Assembly (NCBI GenBank): GCA_036260665.1
Contig: DATAMF010000237.1
Span: forward strand, 1-21,384
DNA: 21,384 nt
Direction of reading: 5' to 3'
Source of the DNA: DATAMF01 sp036260665
Lineage (GTDB): Bacteria > Chloroflexota > Anaerolineae > Aggregatilineales > Aggregatilineaceae
In this document: in pieces, positions 7,206 through 14,343 of the stretch
Numbering within the stretch: the first letter of the stretch is position 1
How the letters are laid out: every line of letters begins with the position of its first letter
Notes under the pieces: model-generated
The model's database searches: none
The model's input: the letters and a program-made list of their open reading frames with translations, nothing else
Told to the model about the DNA's origin: nothing
Translations under genes and position numbers: made by a program

Positions 7206-7772
7206 ATGCTACGAGTTGTGGTCATCGGCGTGATGTTATTCAGTTCAGCGTTGGCGTGTACGTTATCAAGCGGCAGTGATGACGACGTGATCTCCGCCGA
7301 ACCGACCAACACCACACTGCCCGAAATGCCCATCGTATACTATTATTTTGCTGCCATTCTGAGCAATACCTTCCCGGCAGGAAGTGTGGTCATTGTGCCA
7401 GATCAATTGATTCTTTCCCCGACGGTATCCACGATTCCGCGCACGAACGACAGCGCTGAGAATATCCGGCTGGCGCTCCAAGCGATGATGAACGATCCGA
7501 GTAATGTGTGGACCAGCAGCGATTTGGCCCTCAACGGGGTGACGTTCGACGGCAGTCAGGCGATGGTGACGCTAAGCGGGACGATTTCAGGACCGGGCGA
7601 TACGGTCCTCATCGCGGCGCGGGTGCAGTTGCTGCTGACCGTATTCGCCGAATCAGCGGTCCAGACCGCCGTGATTACACTCAACGGAGAGAATATCGGC
7701 AATCTGGGGATCAGCCACAGCAGTGAGAGCAAACCCGCCAATTATGCCTACACGCGGGCGGAAGTGTGGTAG
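7206..7772 (+). CDS. GerMN-domain lipoprotein
   Basis: A 188-residue lipoprotein. The signal peptide MLRVVVIGVMLFSSALAC carries a lipobox (LAC, lipidated Cys18), so the protein should be anchored on the outer face of the cytoplasmic membrane. After a short Ser/Asp linker comes a GerMN-like domain: an N-terminal strand around IVYYYFAAI, NIRLALQAMMNDPSNVW, VTFDGSQAMVTLSG, then VQLLLTVFAESAVQTAVITL and NGENIGNLG. Such domains occur in spore-germination GerM but also in many non-sporulating bacteria as envelope proteins of unknown role, so sporulation is not implied. The frame extends back to 7149, but ATG 7206 has GGAGAG just upstream and begins the signal peptide. The gene is bracketed by direct repeats (7057-7132, 7775-7851). 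Confidence 0.82.
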   Translation: MLRVVVIGVMLFSSALACTLSSGSDDDVISAEPTNTTLPEMPIVYYYFAAILSNTFPAGSVVIVPDQLILSPTVSTIPRTNDSAENIRLALQAMMNDPSNVWTSSDLALNGVTFDGSQAMVTLSGTISGPGDTVLIAARVQLLLTVFAESAVQTAVITLNGENIGNLGISHSSESKPANYAYTRAEVW

Positions 7773-7774
7773 GC

Positions 7775-7851
7775 GATTTTAAACAAGCTGGCTGAGAGTT
7801 GGGGAGCAGACTACAATAAAAGGCTGCGCTTACGCTCTGCGGGGGAAACCG
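7775..7851 (+). repeat. Leader repeat, copy 2 (directly upstream of hydrolase start)
   Basis: Second copy of 7057-7132, starting 3 bp after the lipoprotein stop and ending just before the hydrolase ATG at 7853. It includes TACAATAAAAGG and a GC-rich hairpin. Confidence 0.8.
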
Positions 7852-7852
7852 T

Positions 7853-8734
7853 ATGAAACGCTCACGCCTGAAACGAATTGGCCGCTGGATTCTTAGCCTG
7901 ATCGTGGTGCTGCTGCTGGTCACTAATGTGATTCTGCCGTTTGGGTTTGGCATTTTTGCGACCTGGGACAAGGGGTCTTCGGTGGGAGATCCGCCGGAGG
8001 GATTCCAGGAGATCACGCTGACGACCAGCGACGATGTGAAACTGGCGGCATGGTATGCGCCGCCGCAGAATGGCGCAGCGATCATCGTGGTGCATGGCTC
8101 AGGGAATTCACGCGAAGATGTGCGCAAGCATATCGCGCTGCTGACTGAACACGGCTTCGGGGTGCTGGCAATCGATATGCGTGGGCACGGCGAAAGCGAC
8201 GGCGGAACGAATCGCTTTGGGTGGATGGGAACCCAGGATGTTGGCGCGGCGGTGGATTATCTGGCGCAGCAGGCGGACGTAAAAACCATCGGCGCGCTGG
8301 GACTCTCGCTGGGCGGCGAAGTGGTGCTGGGGAGCGCGTCGGCGTATCCGGCGATCAAGGCGATTGTCAGTGAGGGCGCAACGTATCGTTTTATGGACGA
8401 ATATACGGCGCTCGACGCGAACAGTTCTTTTTTCCGCAGTTTCCCGACGCGCGTTCTGACTTTCTCGGTTGGGCTGTTTAGCGGTGAAGACACGCCGACA
8501 CCGATTATGGAATCGCTCAAGGCGGCAACGGATACGCACTTTTTGTTTATCGCGGCGGGGAAGCTTCACGCCGAAAGCGATTACGGCAACGTGTTCGTGG
8601 ACGCGGTGGGAGATCGCGGCGAACTGTGGGTCGTGCCGGAGTCGGATCATATTCAGGGCCTGAAACGCGCGCCCGACGAGTACGAGCAAAAAGTGATTGG
8701 CTTTTTCGAAGCGAATCTGCTCAGCCAGGATTAA
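7853..8734 (+). CDS. Membrane-anchored alpha/beta hydrolase
   Basis: A 293-residue alpha/beta-hydrolase-fold enzyme, probably an esterase or peptidase-like hydrolase facing outside. An N-terminal basic stretch and hydrophobic helix (about residues 12-37) anchor it. The fold motifs are in order: HGSGNSRED (oxyanion region, 81-89), AIDMRGHGESDG (107-118), nucleophile elbow GLSLGG with Ser152, a probable acid (E241 or D243 in AAGKLHAESD) and His266 in SDHIQGL. Catalytic residues look intact. The ATG follows a direct-repeat leader; the ribosome-binding site is GGGGGAAA. It ends in a 14-bp overlap with the convergent hydrolase gene. Substrate is not predictable. Confidence 0.88.
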   Translation: MKRSRLKRIGRWILSLIVVLLLVTNVILPFGFGIFATWDKGSSVGDPPEGFQEITLTTSDDVKLAAWYAPPQNGAAIIVVHGSGNSREDVRKHIALLTEHGFGVLAIDMRGHGESDGGTNRFGWMGTQDVGAAVDYLAQQADVKTIGALGLSLGGEVVLGSASAYPAIKAIVSEGATYRFMDEYTALDANSSFFRSFPTRVLTFSVGLFSGEDTPTPIMESLKAATDTHFLFIAAGKLHAESDYGNVFVDAVGDRGELWVVPESDHIQGLKRAPDEYEQKVIGFFEANLLSQD

Positions 8735-9704
8735 CACTCGACCAGAAACGATCTAAGGCTAATACCGTCTCGTCCAGTTTTTCGAAGTGCGGCAGGCCGC
8801 GCGTCGGGATGAGCCGTTCGGCGTGCCAGTTCGGATGGCTGGTAAGCAGATCGGGCAGCCGTTCAAATGAGACATAGGGATCCTCGTCATAAAGCACGCA
8901 GACGGGGATCGTTAGTTTGTCATAGACAGCGGTTCGGATGTCGGGCGAAAACAGACAACCGCTCACAAAGGCGAAGGGCGCATAACGCGCGCCGGGCTGG
9001 TGTGTTGTCTCATAGGCATACGAGTCCAGACCCTTATCTACCTCACCAACAAAACTACGCTCCAAAAAGGCATGAATGCTTTCCTGAGTTGCCAGCAGAT
9101 CAAAAAGCGCCTGACTCCACACGGGGAACAACAGCACGCGCCGCAGCATAGAATGGCCGCCGGACATGGCTTCCTGCTTCGCAGATAGACCTGTGGGCGA
9201 GATCATGGTCAGGGAACGAAACAGAGATGGATTTTCAAGCGCCGCACGGGCGGCAAATTCGCTGGTGAGGGAAAGCGCGATCACATCGGCGGGTTGGCCG
9301 ACTTCGGCGGCGAGAAAATCCGCGATGGCCTGGGTATAGAGGCGTGGGGTATAACGCACATTGGCGCGTTCGGAAAAGCCAAAACCGGGCAGATCGAGCG
9401 CATATACGGGACGGGCGGCGCGGTAATGCTGGAACAGCGGGCGCAGCTCATAGGATGATGCGGCGGCATTGATGCTGTGCAGGAGAACCAGCGGAGTCCC
9501 GGCGGTCTGGTTGTCCCTATAATATATAAGGTGTCCGGCGCTGGGACTGATCAACGTTTTGCGCTCGGCGGGGAGCGCGGCGGAGAGATGGACCCGGTGA
9601 TTGATTCGAAAACGGCTGTAGAGCAGCCAAGCCAAACTCACCGTCACAGGCAGCGCAAGGGCTGCCGCGAGTCCATTTTTCACATTATTTTTTGAAGCGG
9701 CCAT
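8721..9704 (-). CDS. Alpha/beta hydrolase with N-terminal membrane segment
   Basis: A 327-residue alpha/beta-hydrolase. The start at 9704 (MAASKNNVKNG) is chosen over 9749 because GGAGG lies seven bases upstream. A hydrophobic segment (about 11-30) probably anchors it. Motifs are LLHSINAAASSYE (oxyanion, 74-86), ALDLPGFGFSERA (102-114), a nucleophile elbow ALSLTSE with Ser145, an acid in LYDEDPYVSFE (about D275) and His306 in GLPHFEKLD. The elbow is unusual: the two glycines of GxSxG are replaced by Ala and Thr. The overall layout resembles the MenH/haloalkane-dehalogenase-like branch. Its 3' end overlaps the convergent hydrolase by 14 bp. Confidence 0.82.
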   Translation of the reverse strand: MAASKNNVKNGLAAALALPVTVSLAWLLYSRFRINHRVHLSAALPAERKTLISPSAGHLIYYRDNQTAGTPLVLLHSINAAASSYELRPLFQHYRAARPVYALDLPGFGFSERANVRYTPRLYTQAIADFLAAEVGQPADVIALSLTSEFAARAALENPSLFRSLTMISPTGLSAKQEAMSGGHSMLRRVLLFPVWSQALFDLLATQESIHAFLERSFVGEVDKGLDSYAYETTHQPGARYAPFAFVSGCLFSPDIRTAVYDKLTIPVCVLYDEDPYVSFERLPDLLTSHPNWHAERLIPTRGLPHFEKLDETVLALDRFWSSVNPG

Positions 9705-9856
9705 ATTTTCCTCCAACCAGATTATAGTTCTTACTAATTGGGTATACAAATGGGCACGGAATGGGCTTAATGCTGCTCGTGATAATGGACTTTATCGAGA
9801 AAGAGCGAACGAATCGGCCATTGGGAAGACTATATAGAGTGTGAGTACTCAACAAC

Positions 9857-9871
9857 GCTGAACGGTTCAGC
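9857..9871. promoter_or_regulatory. Palindrome upstream of the sigma factor gene
   Basis: GCTGAACGGTTCAGC, seven-base arms around one base, 24 bp before the TTG start of the ECF sigma gene and just ahead of its ribosome-binding site. It could be an operator or a small mRNA hairpin. There is no direct evidence for either. Confidence 0.35.
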
Positions 9872-9894
9872 AGTGGCAGGAAGGAAGTCGTGTA

Positions 9895-10431
9895 TTGAAC
9901 GATCAACAAGCAGTGGCACGTCTCCAGCGGGGTGACATCAAGGGGTTGGATGCCTTGATGGTGCGGTATCAGGTGAAGGCGCTGCGCACGGCCTATCTGA
10001 TCACGCAGGACGCGACGCTGGCCGAGGATGTGGTCCAGGATGCATTCGTCAACGTCTACCGATCCATCGACTCGTTTGATGACCAGCGGCCTTTCACACC
10101 CTGGTTCATGCGGATTGTCGTCAACGGGGCGATTCGCACGGCGCGCAAAGGACAGCAGTTGCTCCCGCTCGACGAGGACCTGGACCTGGATTACCTGATT
10201 GATCCCGCACCGGGACCGGATGACGGGGTGGAAAGCGCCGAAGTCGAAGCGGCGATCTGGGCGGCGCTGGGGGCGCTGCCTGCCGAACGGCGCGCGGTGA
10301 TCGTGCTGAAGTATTACCTGGAAATGAATGAAAGCGAGATCGCTGATCAACTCAAGATTCCGGTTGGGACGGTGAAATCGCGCCTGCATACCGCGAAACG
10401 CCAGCTTCGGACGATGCTACAGGAGACGTGA
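9895..10431 (+). CDS. ECF-type RNA polymerase sigma factor
   Basis: A 178-residue extracytoplasmic-function sigma-70 factor that directs RNA polymerase to stress or envelope promoters. Region 2 covers about 17-86 (LITQDATLAEDVVQDAFVNV, with the DQRPFTPWFMRIVVN stretch). Region 4 covers about 117-172, with the helix-turn-helix at MNESEIADQLKIPVGTVKSR. The start is TTG at 9895, supported by AGGAAGG about nine bases upstream; the next ATG in frame would cut into region 2. It is followed after only 3 bp by a single-pass membrane protein, the usual arrangement of sigma and anti-sigma factors. A short palindrome lies just upstream. Confidence 0.92.
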   Translation: MNDQQAVARLQRGDIKGLDALMVRYQVKALRTAYLITQDATLAEDVVQDAFVNVYRSIDSFDDQRPFTPWFMRIVVNGAIRTARKGQQLLPLDEDLDLDYLIDPAPGPDDGVESAEVEAAIWAALGALPAERRAVIVLKYYLEMNESEIADQLKIPVGTVKSRLHTAKRQLRTMLQET

Positions 10432-10434
10432 GCC

Positions 10435-11493
10435 ATGAATGAGAAACAATTACAACAATTTCTGCGCGAACGCGCACAAAAGGAGATTCCAAACCAGATG
10501 GATATTCGACAGAAAGTCTACGAACAGATTGGTGCAACAAAAACCCGCAAGCCGACTGGACGGCTGGGACTGCGGCGGGTGGCTGCGCTGGTGGTGCTGG
10601 TGATGGTCTCAGCGACAGCGGTCTATGCGTGGCAGCAGAGCCGTATTCAGCCTGATCCCGGTATTCAGGCAGTCCAAAGCCAGGTGGCGCAGATCGACCA
10701 GACACAGAGTATCGCGGTGGAAGAACCGCTGACCAGCCTGAATGTCACGGTGGATTATGCGTATGCGGACAGCAACCGCGTGACCGTCGCGTATGAGATG
10801 ACAGGCACGGCGGCAGCGGACGCGGGAGTCCAGTTCTTCAGTAATCCGCTGCTGACGGACAGCGACGGTCAGCCCTATTACTGGCTGCCGACCAGCGGCC
10901 AGTGGGCGACGGATGTGCAGGGCGAAACTTTTACGTATGAAGGGATCATGAGCTTCGATGCCAGTATGCTGACAAACAATCCCAGTGTGCTCAACTTGAC
11001 TTTGACCATTCAGGTTGCGTATACAACCGCCGAACAACGCGCCGAAGATCAATATGCGATGCTCGCCGGTGGCGATGCGATCTTCAATTTTACGGTGCCG
11101 TTTAATCCCGGTCAGACGGTTGAGGTGGCACAGTCCGCCAGCGCGGGCGATCTGAGCATCGAAGTGCAGCGGGTGGTGATCGCGCCGTCGCTGACGCGGT
11201 TGGATGTGTGCCTGAGCGATGCTACACCGTTCGCGGTTGATGCGTGGCCGGATTGGGAAAGCCCAGTCAGCGTGGATGTGAATGGGCAGCGCGTGGCGAC
11301 GGACCAACGCGCGGGATTCACGGGACTGCACGGCGAGCCGCTGACACCGGATGCCACGTGCCGTTCGCTGGCCATTCCGACCTCGCTGGTAGGGCAAACG
11401 GGAAGCTGGGTCATCACACTAAACGGCTTCCAGAATCGGGAGTCGGGGCAGCGCGTCGATGGAACCTGGAGCTTCACGTTTGATGTGAACTAG
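10435..11493 (+). CDS. Probable membrane anti-sigma factor, DUF4179/DUF5643-like
   Basis: A 352-residue protein with a cytoplasmic N-terminus (1-46, rich in K, R, Q and E), one transmembrane helix (about 48-66, VAALVVLVMVSATAVYAW) and a large extracytoplasmic beta-rich domain. The outer part has Ig-like features (LNVTVDYAYADSNRVTVAYEMTG, IEVQRVVIAPSLTRLDVCL) as in DUF4179/DUF5643 proteins, which are regularly encoded beside ECF sigma factors. It is inferred to hold the upstream sigma factor at the membrane, though no ZAS zinc motif is present. AGGAGA within the end of the sigma gene serves as ribosome-binding site, so the two are translationally coupled. Confidence 0.78.
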   Translation: MNEKQLQQFLRERAQKEIPNQMDIRQKVYEQIGATKTRKPTGRLGLRRVAALVVLVMVSATAVYAWQQSRIQPDPGIQAVQSQVAQIDQTQSIAVEEPLTSLNVTVDYAYADSNRVTVAYEMTGTAAADAGVQFFSNPLLTDSDGQPYYWLPTSGQWATDVQGETFTYEGIMSFDASMLTNNPSVLNLTLTIQVAYTTAEQRAEDQYAMLAGGDAIFNFTVPFNPGQTVEVAQSASAGDLSIEVQRVVIAPSLTRLDVCLSDATPFAVDAWPDWESPVSVDVNGQRVATDQRAGFTGLHGEPLTPDATCRSLAIPTSLVGQTGSWVITLNGFQNRESGQRVDGTWSFTFDVN

Positions 11494-11505
11494 TCGTTAT
11501 CGAGA

Positions 11506-11529
11506 AGGGGCGATTCGTCAATCGCCCCT
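11506..11529. repeat. Palindrome after the anti-sigma gene
   Basis: Arms AGGGGCGATT and AATCGCCCCT around CGTC, 12 bp after the stop codon at 11493, followed by ACATTTAGG rather than a T-run. The CCCCTAC ending matches the repeat family at 11901-12271, but it may also act as a transcript-stabilising or stop hairpin. Confidence 0.6.
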
Positions 11530-11900
11530 ACATTTAGGTAGGCCTAAGTTTGATCTAAGGTTCACCTAAGATGATATTCTCTCGCTCAGTACGGATGAAT
11601 TGTTGAACTTGGTCGGAAAATTCTCCCGTAATTTGTCGGATTTTGAGTGATCCCCCCCCCCCCCCTTTGATCCCCTGTTTTGGGCATTTTGAGGGAAGAA
11701 CAGCCCGTCCACGAGTCGAGATTCTGGCAGAAAGTGGGACTTTTTGGCAGAAACTCTGGTTTCGCGGCGCGAGTCAGACGCGATATATTATAAATTGGAA
11801 AAGTGCGGTGAGATGTAGAACTAGAATAGCACGGATGTTCGGAGAAGTATAGTCTTTCGATGGTGAACTTGGATGGTTAATAATGGGAGAGTTACAAGGC
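11530..11900. other. Non-coding stretch with a C14 run
   Basis: No gene is supported here. It contains three CTAAG repeats (around 11542-11570), a run of 14 C (11652-11665) and two GGCAGAAA copies (around 11726-11755). The short open frames lack ribosome-binding sites and family features. Confidence 0.6.
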
Positions 11901-12118
11901 GGGGCAATTCGTGAATTGCCCCTACGAATCTTACCCCTCAAGATCGGGTGCGGCAAGCCGACGCCCTTACAAATGGCGTACATTTAGCGGGGGGCGTATC
12001 GCAATACGCCCCTACGACGAGCCATCTGCATTCTGGAAGATGTGGTATAGCCGCGCGCGGAGAAAGGCGTGCATTTCGGATAATTTCCGCCGAAAAACGG
12101 CTTAAGTTGACGCATATT
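11901..12118. repeat. Modular palindromic repeat, locus 1 unit 1
   Basis: Module order: P1 (11901-11922, arms GGGGCAATTC and GAATTGCCCC), a shortened remnant of P2, P3 (CGGCAAGCCGACGCCC, about 11951-11966), P4 (11991-12012, arms GGGGCGTAT and ATACGCCCC), and P5 (12026-12074, TTCTGGAAGATGTGGTATAG then CGCGCGGAGAAAGGCGTGCA). It ends AGTTGACGCATATTGG, where unit 2 begins. Most palindromes are followed by CTACGA. Confidence 0.8.
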
Positions 12119-12376
12119 GGACAATTCGTGAATTGCCCCTACGAACCTCACCCCCTGCCCCCTCTCCAACCGAGTTGGCGAGGGGGAAAAACGGGCGGGG
12201 CAAGCCCACGCCCCTACGAAAAGCGCCTAGCGAGCAGCACGGAAAGCGCGGGGCGTATTGCAATACGCCCCTACGCCGCCGCCCCATTTCTGCCGAAAAA
12301 GCAACGGGAAAAAGATGTGGGTAATCATTAGCTGCGCGCGGAGAAAGGGGAGAAAAGCGGGCGCAGTTGACACCCA
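12119..12376. repeat. Modular palindromic repeat, locus 1 unit 2
   Basis: The same order as unit 1: P1 (12119-12138), CCTCACCCCCTG leading to P2 (12158-12186, a 13-pair stem with one mismatch around CGA, arms starting CCCCCTC and ending GAGGGGG), P3 (12193-12214, GGGCGGGGCAAGCCC then ACGCCCC), P4 (12250-12271, a perfect 22-bp palindrome, half-site GGGGCGTATTG), and a degenerate P5 (about 12310-12350, GCGCGCGGAGAAAGG). It ends AGTTGACACCCATTGG. A third truncated unit (GCAATTCGTGTGGGG) follows at 12379. Confidence 0.8.
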
Positions 12377-12414
12377 TTGGGCAATTCGTGTGGGGAGGAG
12401 TTGTGTCCCAGAGA

Positions 12415-12443
12415 TTCTGACGATCTACGCTACTGCATATAAT
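12415..12443 (+). promoter_or_regulatory. Candidate sigma-70-like promoter for the 119-residue gene
   Basis: TATAAT at 12438-12443 with a weak TTCTGA 17 bp upstream (12415-12420), about 95 bp before the ATG at 12538. The -10 is perfect and the -35 is poor. Confidence 0.35.
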
Positions 12444-12537
12444 ATAGCTCAGGCACAGAACGGAACTGGAATACCTTATATATCCATCCCAAGATGAAAG
12501 AGTGCGAGATTATTGGGTATAAGGAGATACAAGCAAA

Positions 12538-12897
12538 ATGAGTCTCAATTTCGATGATCCATATGCAGATCCCTACAACCAATATCCTGACTATCCGCAG
12601 CTATATAACCCTGAGGATATTTCAAGATGGCTTCAATATCCGCCAGAACAAGTGGTTTTGGAAGTCTTTGTTGAGATCATGCAGCAACAACAAATCATAC
12701 GAGGACTCGCTCGTTTAGCCTACGAATATGCCGATGCAGAAACTGTAATAATTGCTCGCTCACAAAACAGCGAATTGGATCTTAAATCGTTATCCGAAAA
12801 AGTAGTAATAGCCACTAACATAATGCGAAGAATCCTGGATACCGCCTCGGCATATAGTAGAATTCAAAGAGAACGGAAGAATCCCGATGAGGTCTGA
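12538..12897 (+). CDS. Small hypothetical protein, acidic Tyr/Pro-rich N-terminus
   Basis: A 119-residue protein of unrecognised family. It opens with a Tyr/Asp/Pro/Gln-rich, probably disordered stretch (MSLNFDDPYADPYNQYPDYP), then helical segments (about 35-65, EQVVLEVFVEIMQQQQIIRG; about 80-110, LKSLSEKVVIATNIMRRILD). No signal peptide or membrane helix is seen. The ATG has an excellent ribosome-binding site (AAGGAGAT, nine bases upstream), so translation is likely. Base composition is more AT-rich than its neighbours. It lies directly after the palindromic repeat array, which suggests either acquisition or a fast-evolving gene. Confidence 0.7.
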   Translation: MSLNFDDPYADPYNQYPDYPQLYNPEDISRWLQYPPEQVVLEVFVEIMQQQQIIRGLARLAYEYADAETVIIARSQNSELDLKSLSEKVVIATNIMRRILDTASAYSRIQRERKNPDEV

Positions 12898-12973
12898 TAA
12901 GCCATCTCTGCCACTAGAATGCAATATCCGATCATCAAATTTCACACACTACATATATATATAAGGAGAAGCG

Positions 12974-13261
12974 ATGCGGATTCTGGCGATTGAAAAGGAA
13001 GCGCCGAACCTCACGGCGGCGGATTTTGCGCCCTATTCGAAAATGGAAGCTGCCCGTGCCTGGGAATTGTACCAGGAGGGCAGCATTCGGGAGTTGTATT
13101 TTCACCGCGACGAACATATCGCCGTGTTGATGCTGGAATGTGACGATGTGGATGCCGCGCAAAAGGTGCTGGATACGCTGCCGCTGGTGCAGGCAGGATT
13201 GATTACCTTCGAGCTGATGCCGCTGGTCGCGTATCCAGGGTTTGCACGCTTATTCGGCTGA
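12974..13261 (+). CDS. Small dimeric alpha-beta-barrel protein (YciI/muconolactone isomerase-like)
   Basis: A 95-residue protein with the beta-alpha-beta-beta-alpha-beta pattern of the dimeric ferredoxin-like alpha-beta barrel superfamily: MRILAIEKEAP, helix FAPYSKMEAARAWELYQEGSI, strands IRELYFHRDEHIAVLMLECDD, helix DAAQKVLDTLPLV, and strand LITFELMPLVAYPGF. Close wording is known from short proteins loosely annotated as muconolactone delta-isomerase-like. Catalysis is not established. ATG 12974 follows AAGGAGAAGCG, and an AT-rich stretch of TA repeats precedes it. Its last 12 bases overlap the convergent beta-propeller gene. Confidence 0.75.
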   Translation: MRILAIEKEAPNLTAADFAPYSKMEAARAWELYQEGSIRELYFHRDEHIAVLMLECDDVDAAQKVLDTLPLVQAGLITFELMPLVAYPGFARLFG

Positions 13262-14233
13262 TTCAGCGTCCTCGAAGTTCGCACGCACGATCTCAAATTC
13301 GGCCAGCGGCGTTTCCGCGCCAATCGCGTCAAAATGCGCGTGCGTCACATAGGGCACCCCGTCGCGCAGGGCGAGCGTCGTTGGAGAGGCTTCGGGAAGA
13401 GTCACCGTCCGGGCGGTGACTTCGGCAGTTGCCCAGTCATCGCTGCTTGCGAGCTGCACGATCTCGCGCCGTTCCCCGGCGTCGGTATAGGTCGTGGCGA
13501 CGGCAATCAGATTGTTGTTGTCGTCAAGCACCATCCCATCGATCCCCAGGGTTTCTGATAGTTCGACTTCGGTGAACGAGGCCGGATCATCCACTGGAAT
13601 CTTGTAGATGGTGCCTTTGCCGGACACTGCCGCCAGCAGATAGTTACCCGCTTCGCTGTAATCGATCCCGTTCAGACCAAAACCCTCGACCCCTAATGCT
13701 TCATCCTGCAAAAAGACCGAGGCTACGCCGTCGGGATCGATTTTATAAATCACGGGGGAGAAACTGTCAGTCAGATAGGCGTTGCCGTCGGCGTCCGCCG
13801 TAACATCATTGCCAAAATGGCGGCCTTCGCCCAGTACATCTGACGCCACCACAAACGCGAGTTGTTCGCCCGTGGTGCGATCATAGACGGCCAACGCTGC
13901 CACACCCGGTACATTGGGATCGGACCCGGCGGCAAAATCGGACATGGCGACCAGCACGCGATCCCCATCGAGATGCACGCCCACCGAGGATAATCCTACC
14001 TGCGGATTGGTGCCCAGCGGAGTCACCGTGCCGTCATCCGTCAGCGTGAATAAGCCGCCTGTGGTGAGCGAACCGACCAAAAAATGACCGGCTTCGGCAT
14101 CCCATTCGATTCCTTCGGGATGCAGGCCGGGATAATTCGCCGTTACCTGATCGGGGAGTTCACCTTCTTGCGCGTGGATCGCCGCTGGAAGGGCTAATAC
14201 GAGCAAAAGAATTACCACCGTTATACGCTGCAT
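13250..14233 (-). CDS. Secreted SMP-30/gluconolactonase-like beta-propeller
   Basis: A 327-residue exported protein. The start at 14233 (MQRITVVILLLVLALPAAIH) is chosen because GGAGG sits five bases upstream, overlapping the alternative ATG at 14245. The signal peptide covers about 1-22. The mature part has repeated blade-like units (GIEWDAEAGHFLVGSLTTGG, NDVTADADGNAYLTDSFSP, GFGLNGIDYSEAGNYLLAAV, GIDGMVLDDNNNLIAVATTY) typical of six-bladed SMP-30/strictosidine-synthase-like propellers. These bind a metal and hydrolyse lactones or esters, or just bind ligands. Catalytic residues cannot be confirmed by eye. It is monocistronic, with its 3' end overlapping the convergent small gene by 12 bp. 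Confidence 0.82.
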   Translation of the reverse strand: MQRITVVILLLVLALPAAIHAQEGELPDQVTANYPGLHPEGIEWDAEAGHFLVGSLTTGGLFTLTDDGTVTPLGTNPQVGLSSVGVHLDGDRVLVAMSDFAAGSDPNVPGVAALAVYDRTTGEQLAFVVASDVLGEGRHFGNDVTADADGNAYLTDSFSPVIYKIDPDGVASVFLQDEALGVEGFGLNGIDYSEAGNYLLAAVSGKGTIYKIPVDDPASFTEVELSETLGIDGMVLDDNNNLIAVATTYTDAGERREIVQLASSDDWATAEVTARTVTLPEASPTTLALRDGVPYVTHAHFDAIGAETPLAEFEIVRANFEDAESAE

Positions 14234-14343
14234 TGTTTCCTCCATGAATAAACGGTTGGGTGAGATTTTATCAGCAGCGCGCCGCCGGTGGCTAAGGCGG
14301 CTAAGGATGCTTGCGGCGGGATGTCATTTTTGATAGAGTCTTA

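Noticed and set aside
7206..7772. Evidence of sporulation from the GerMN domain
   Set aside because: GerMN domains are widespread in non-sporulating bacteria and no other sporulation gene is present.
10609..11397. Minus-strand frame opposite the anti-sigma gene
   Set aside because: Arg/His-rich shadow composition and no ribosome-binding site; the plus strand is translationally coupled to the sigma factor.
11901..12398. Possible CRISPR array
   Set aside because: Repeats are long, composed of different palindromes and tandem without unique regular spacers; no cas genes are nearby.
11911..12497. Several short open frames on both strands in the repeat array
   Set aside because: They translate the palindromic repeats (the same peptides recur at 19437-19688), with no ribosome-binding site or family match.
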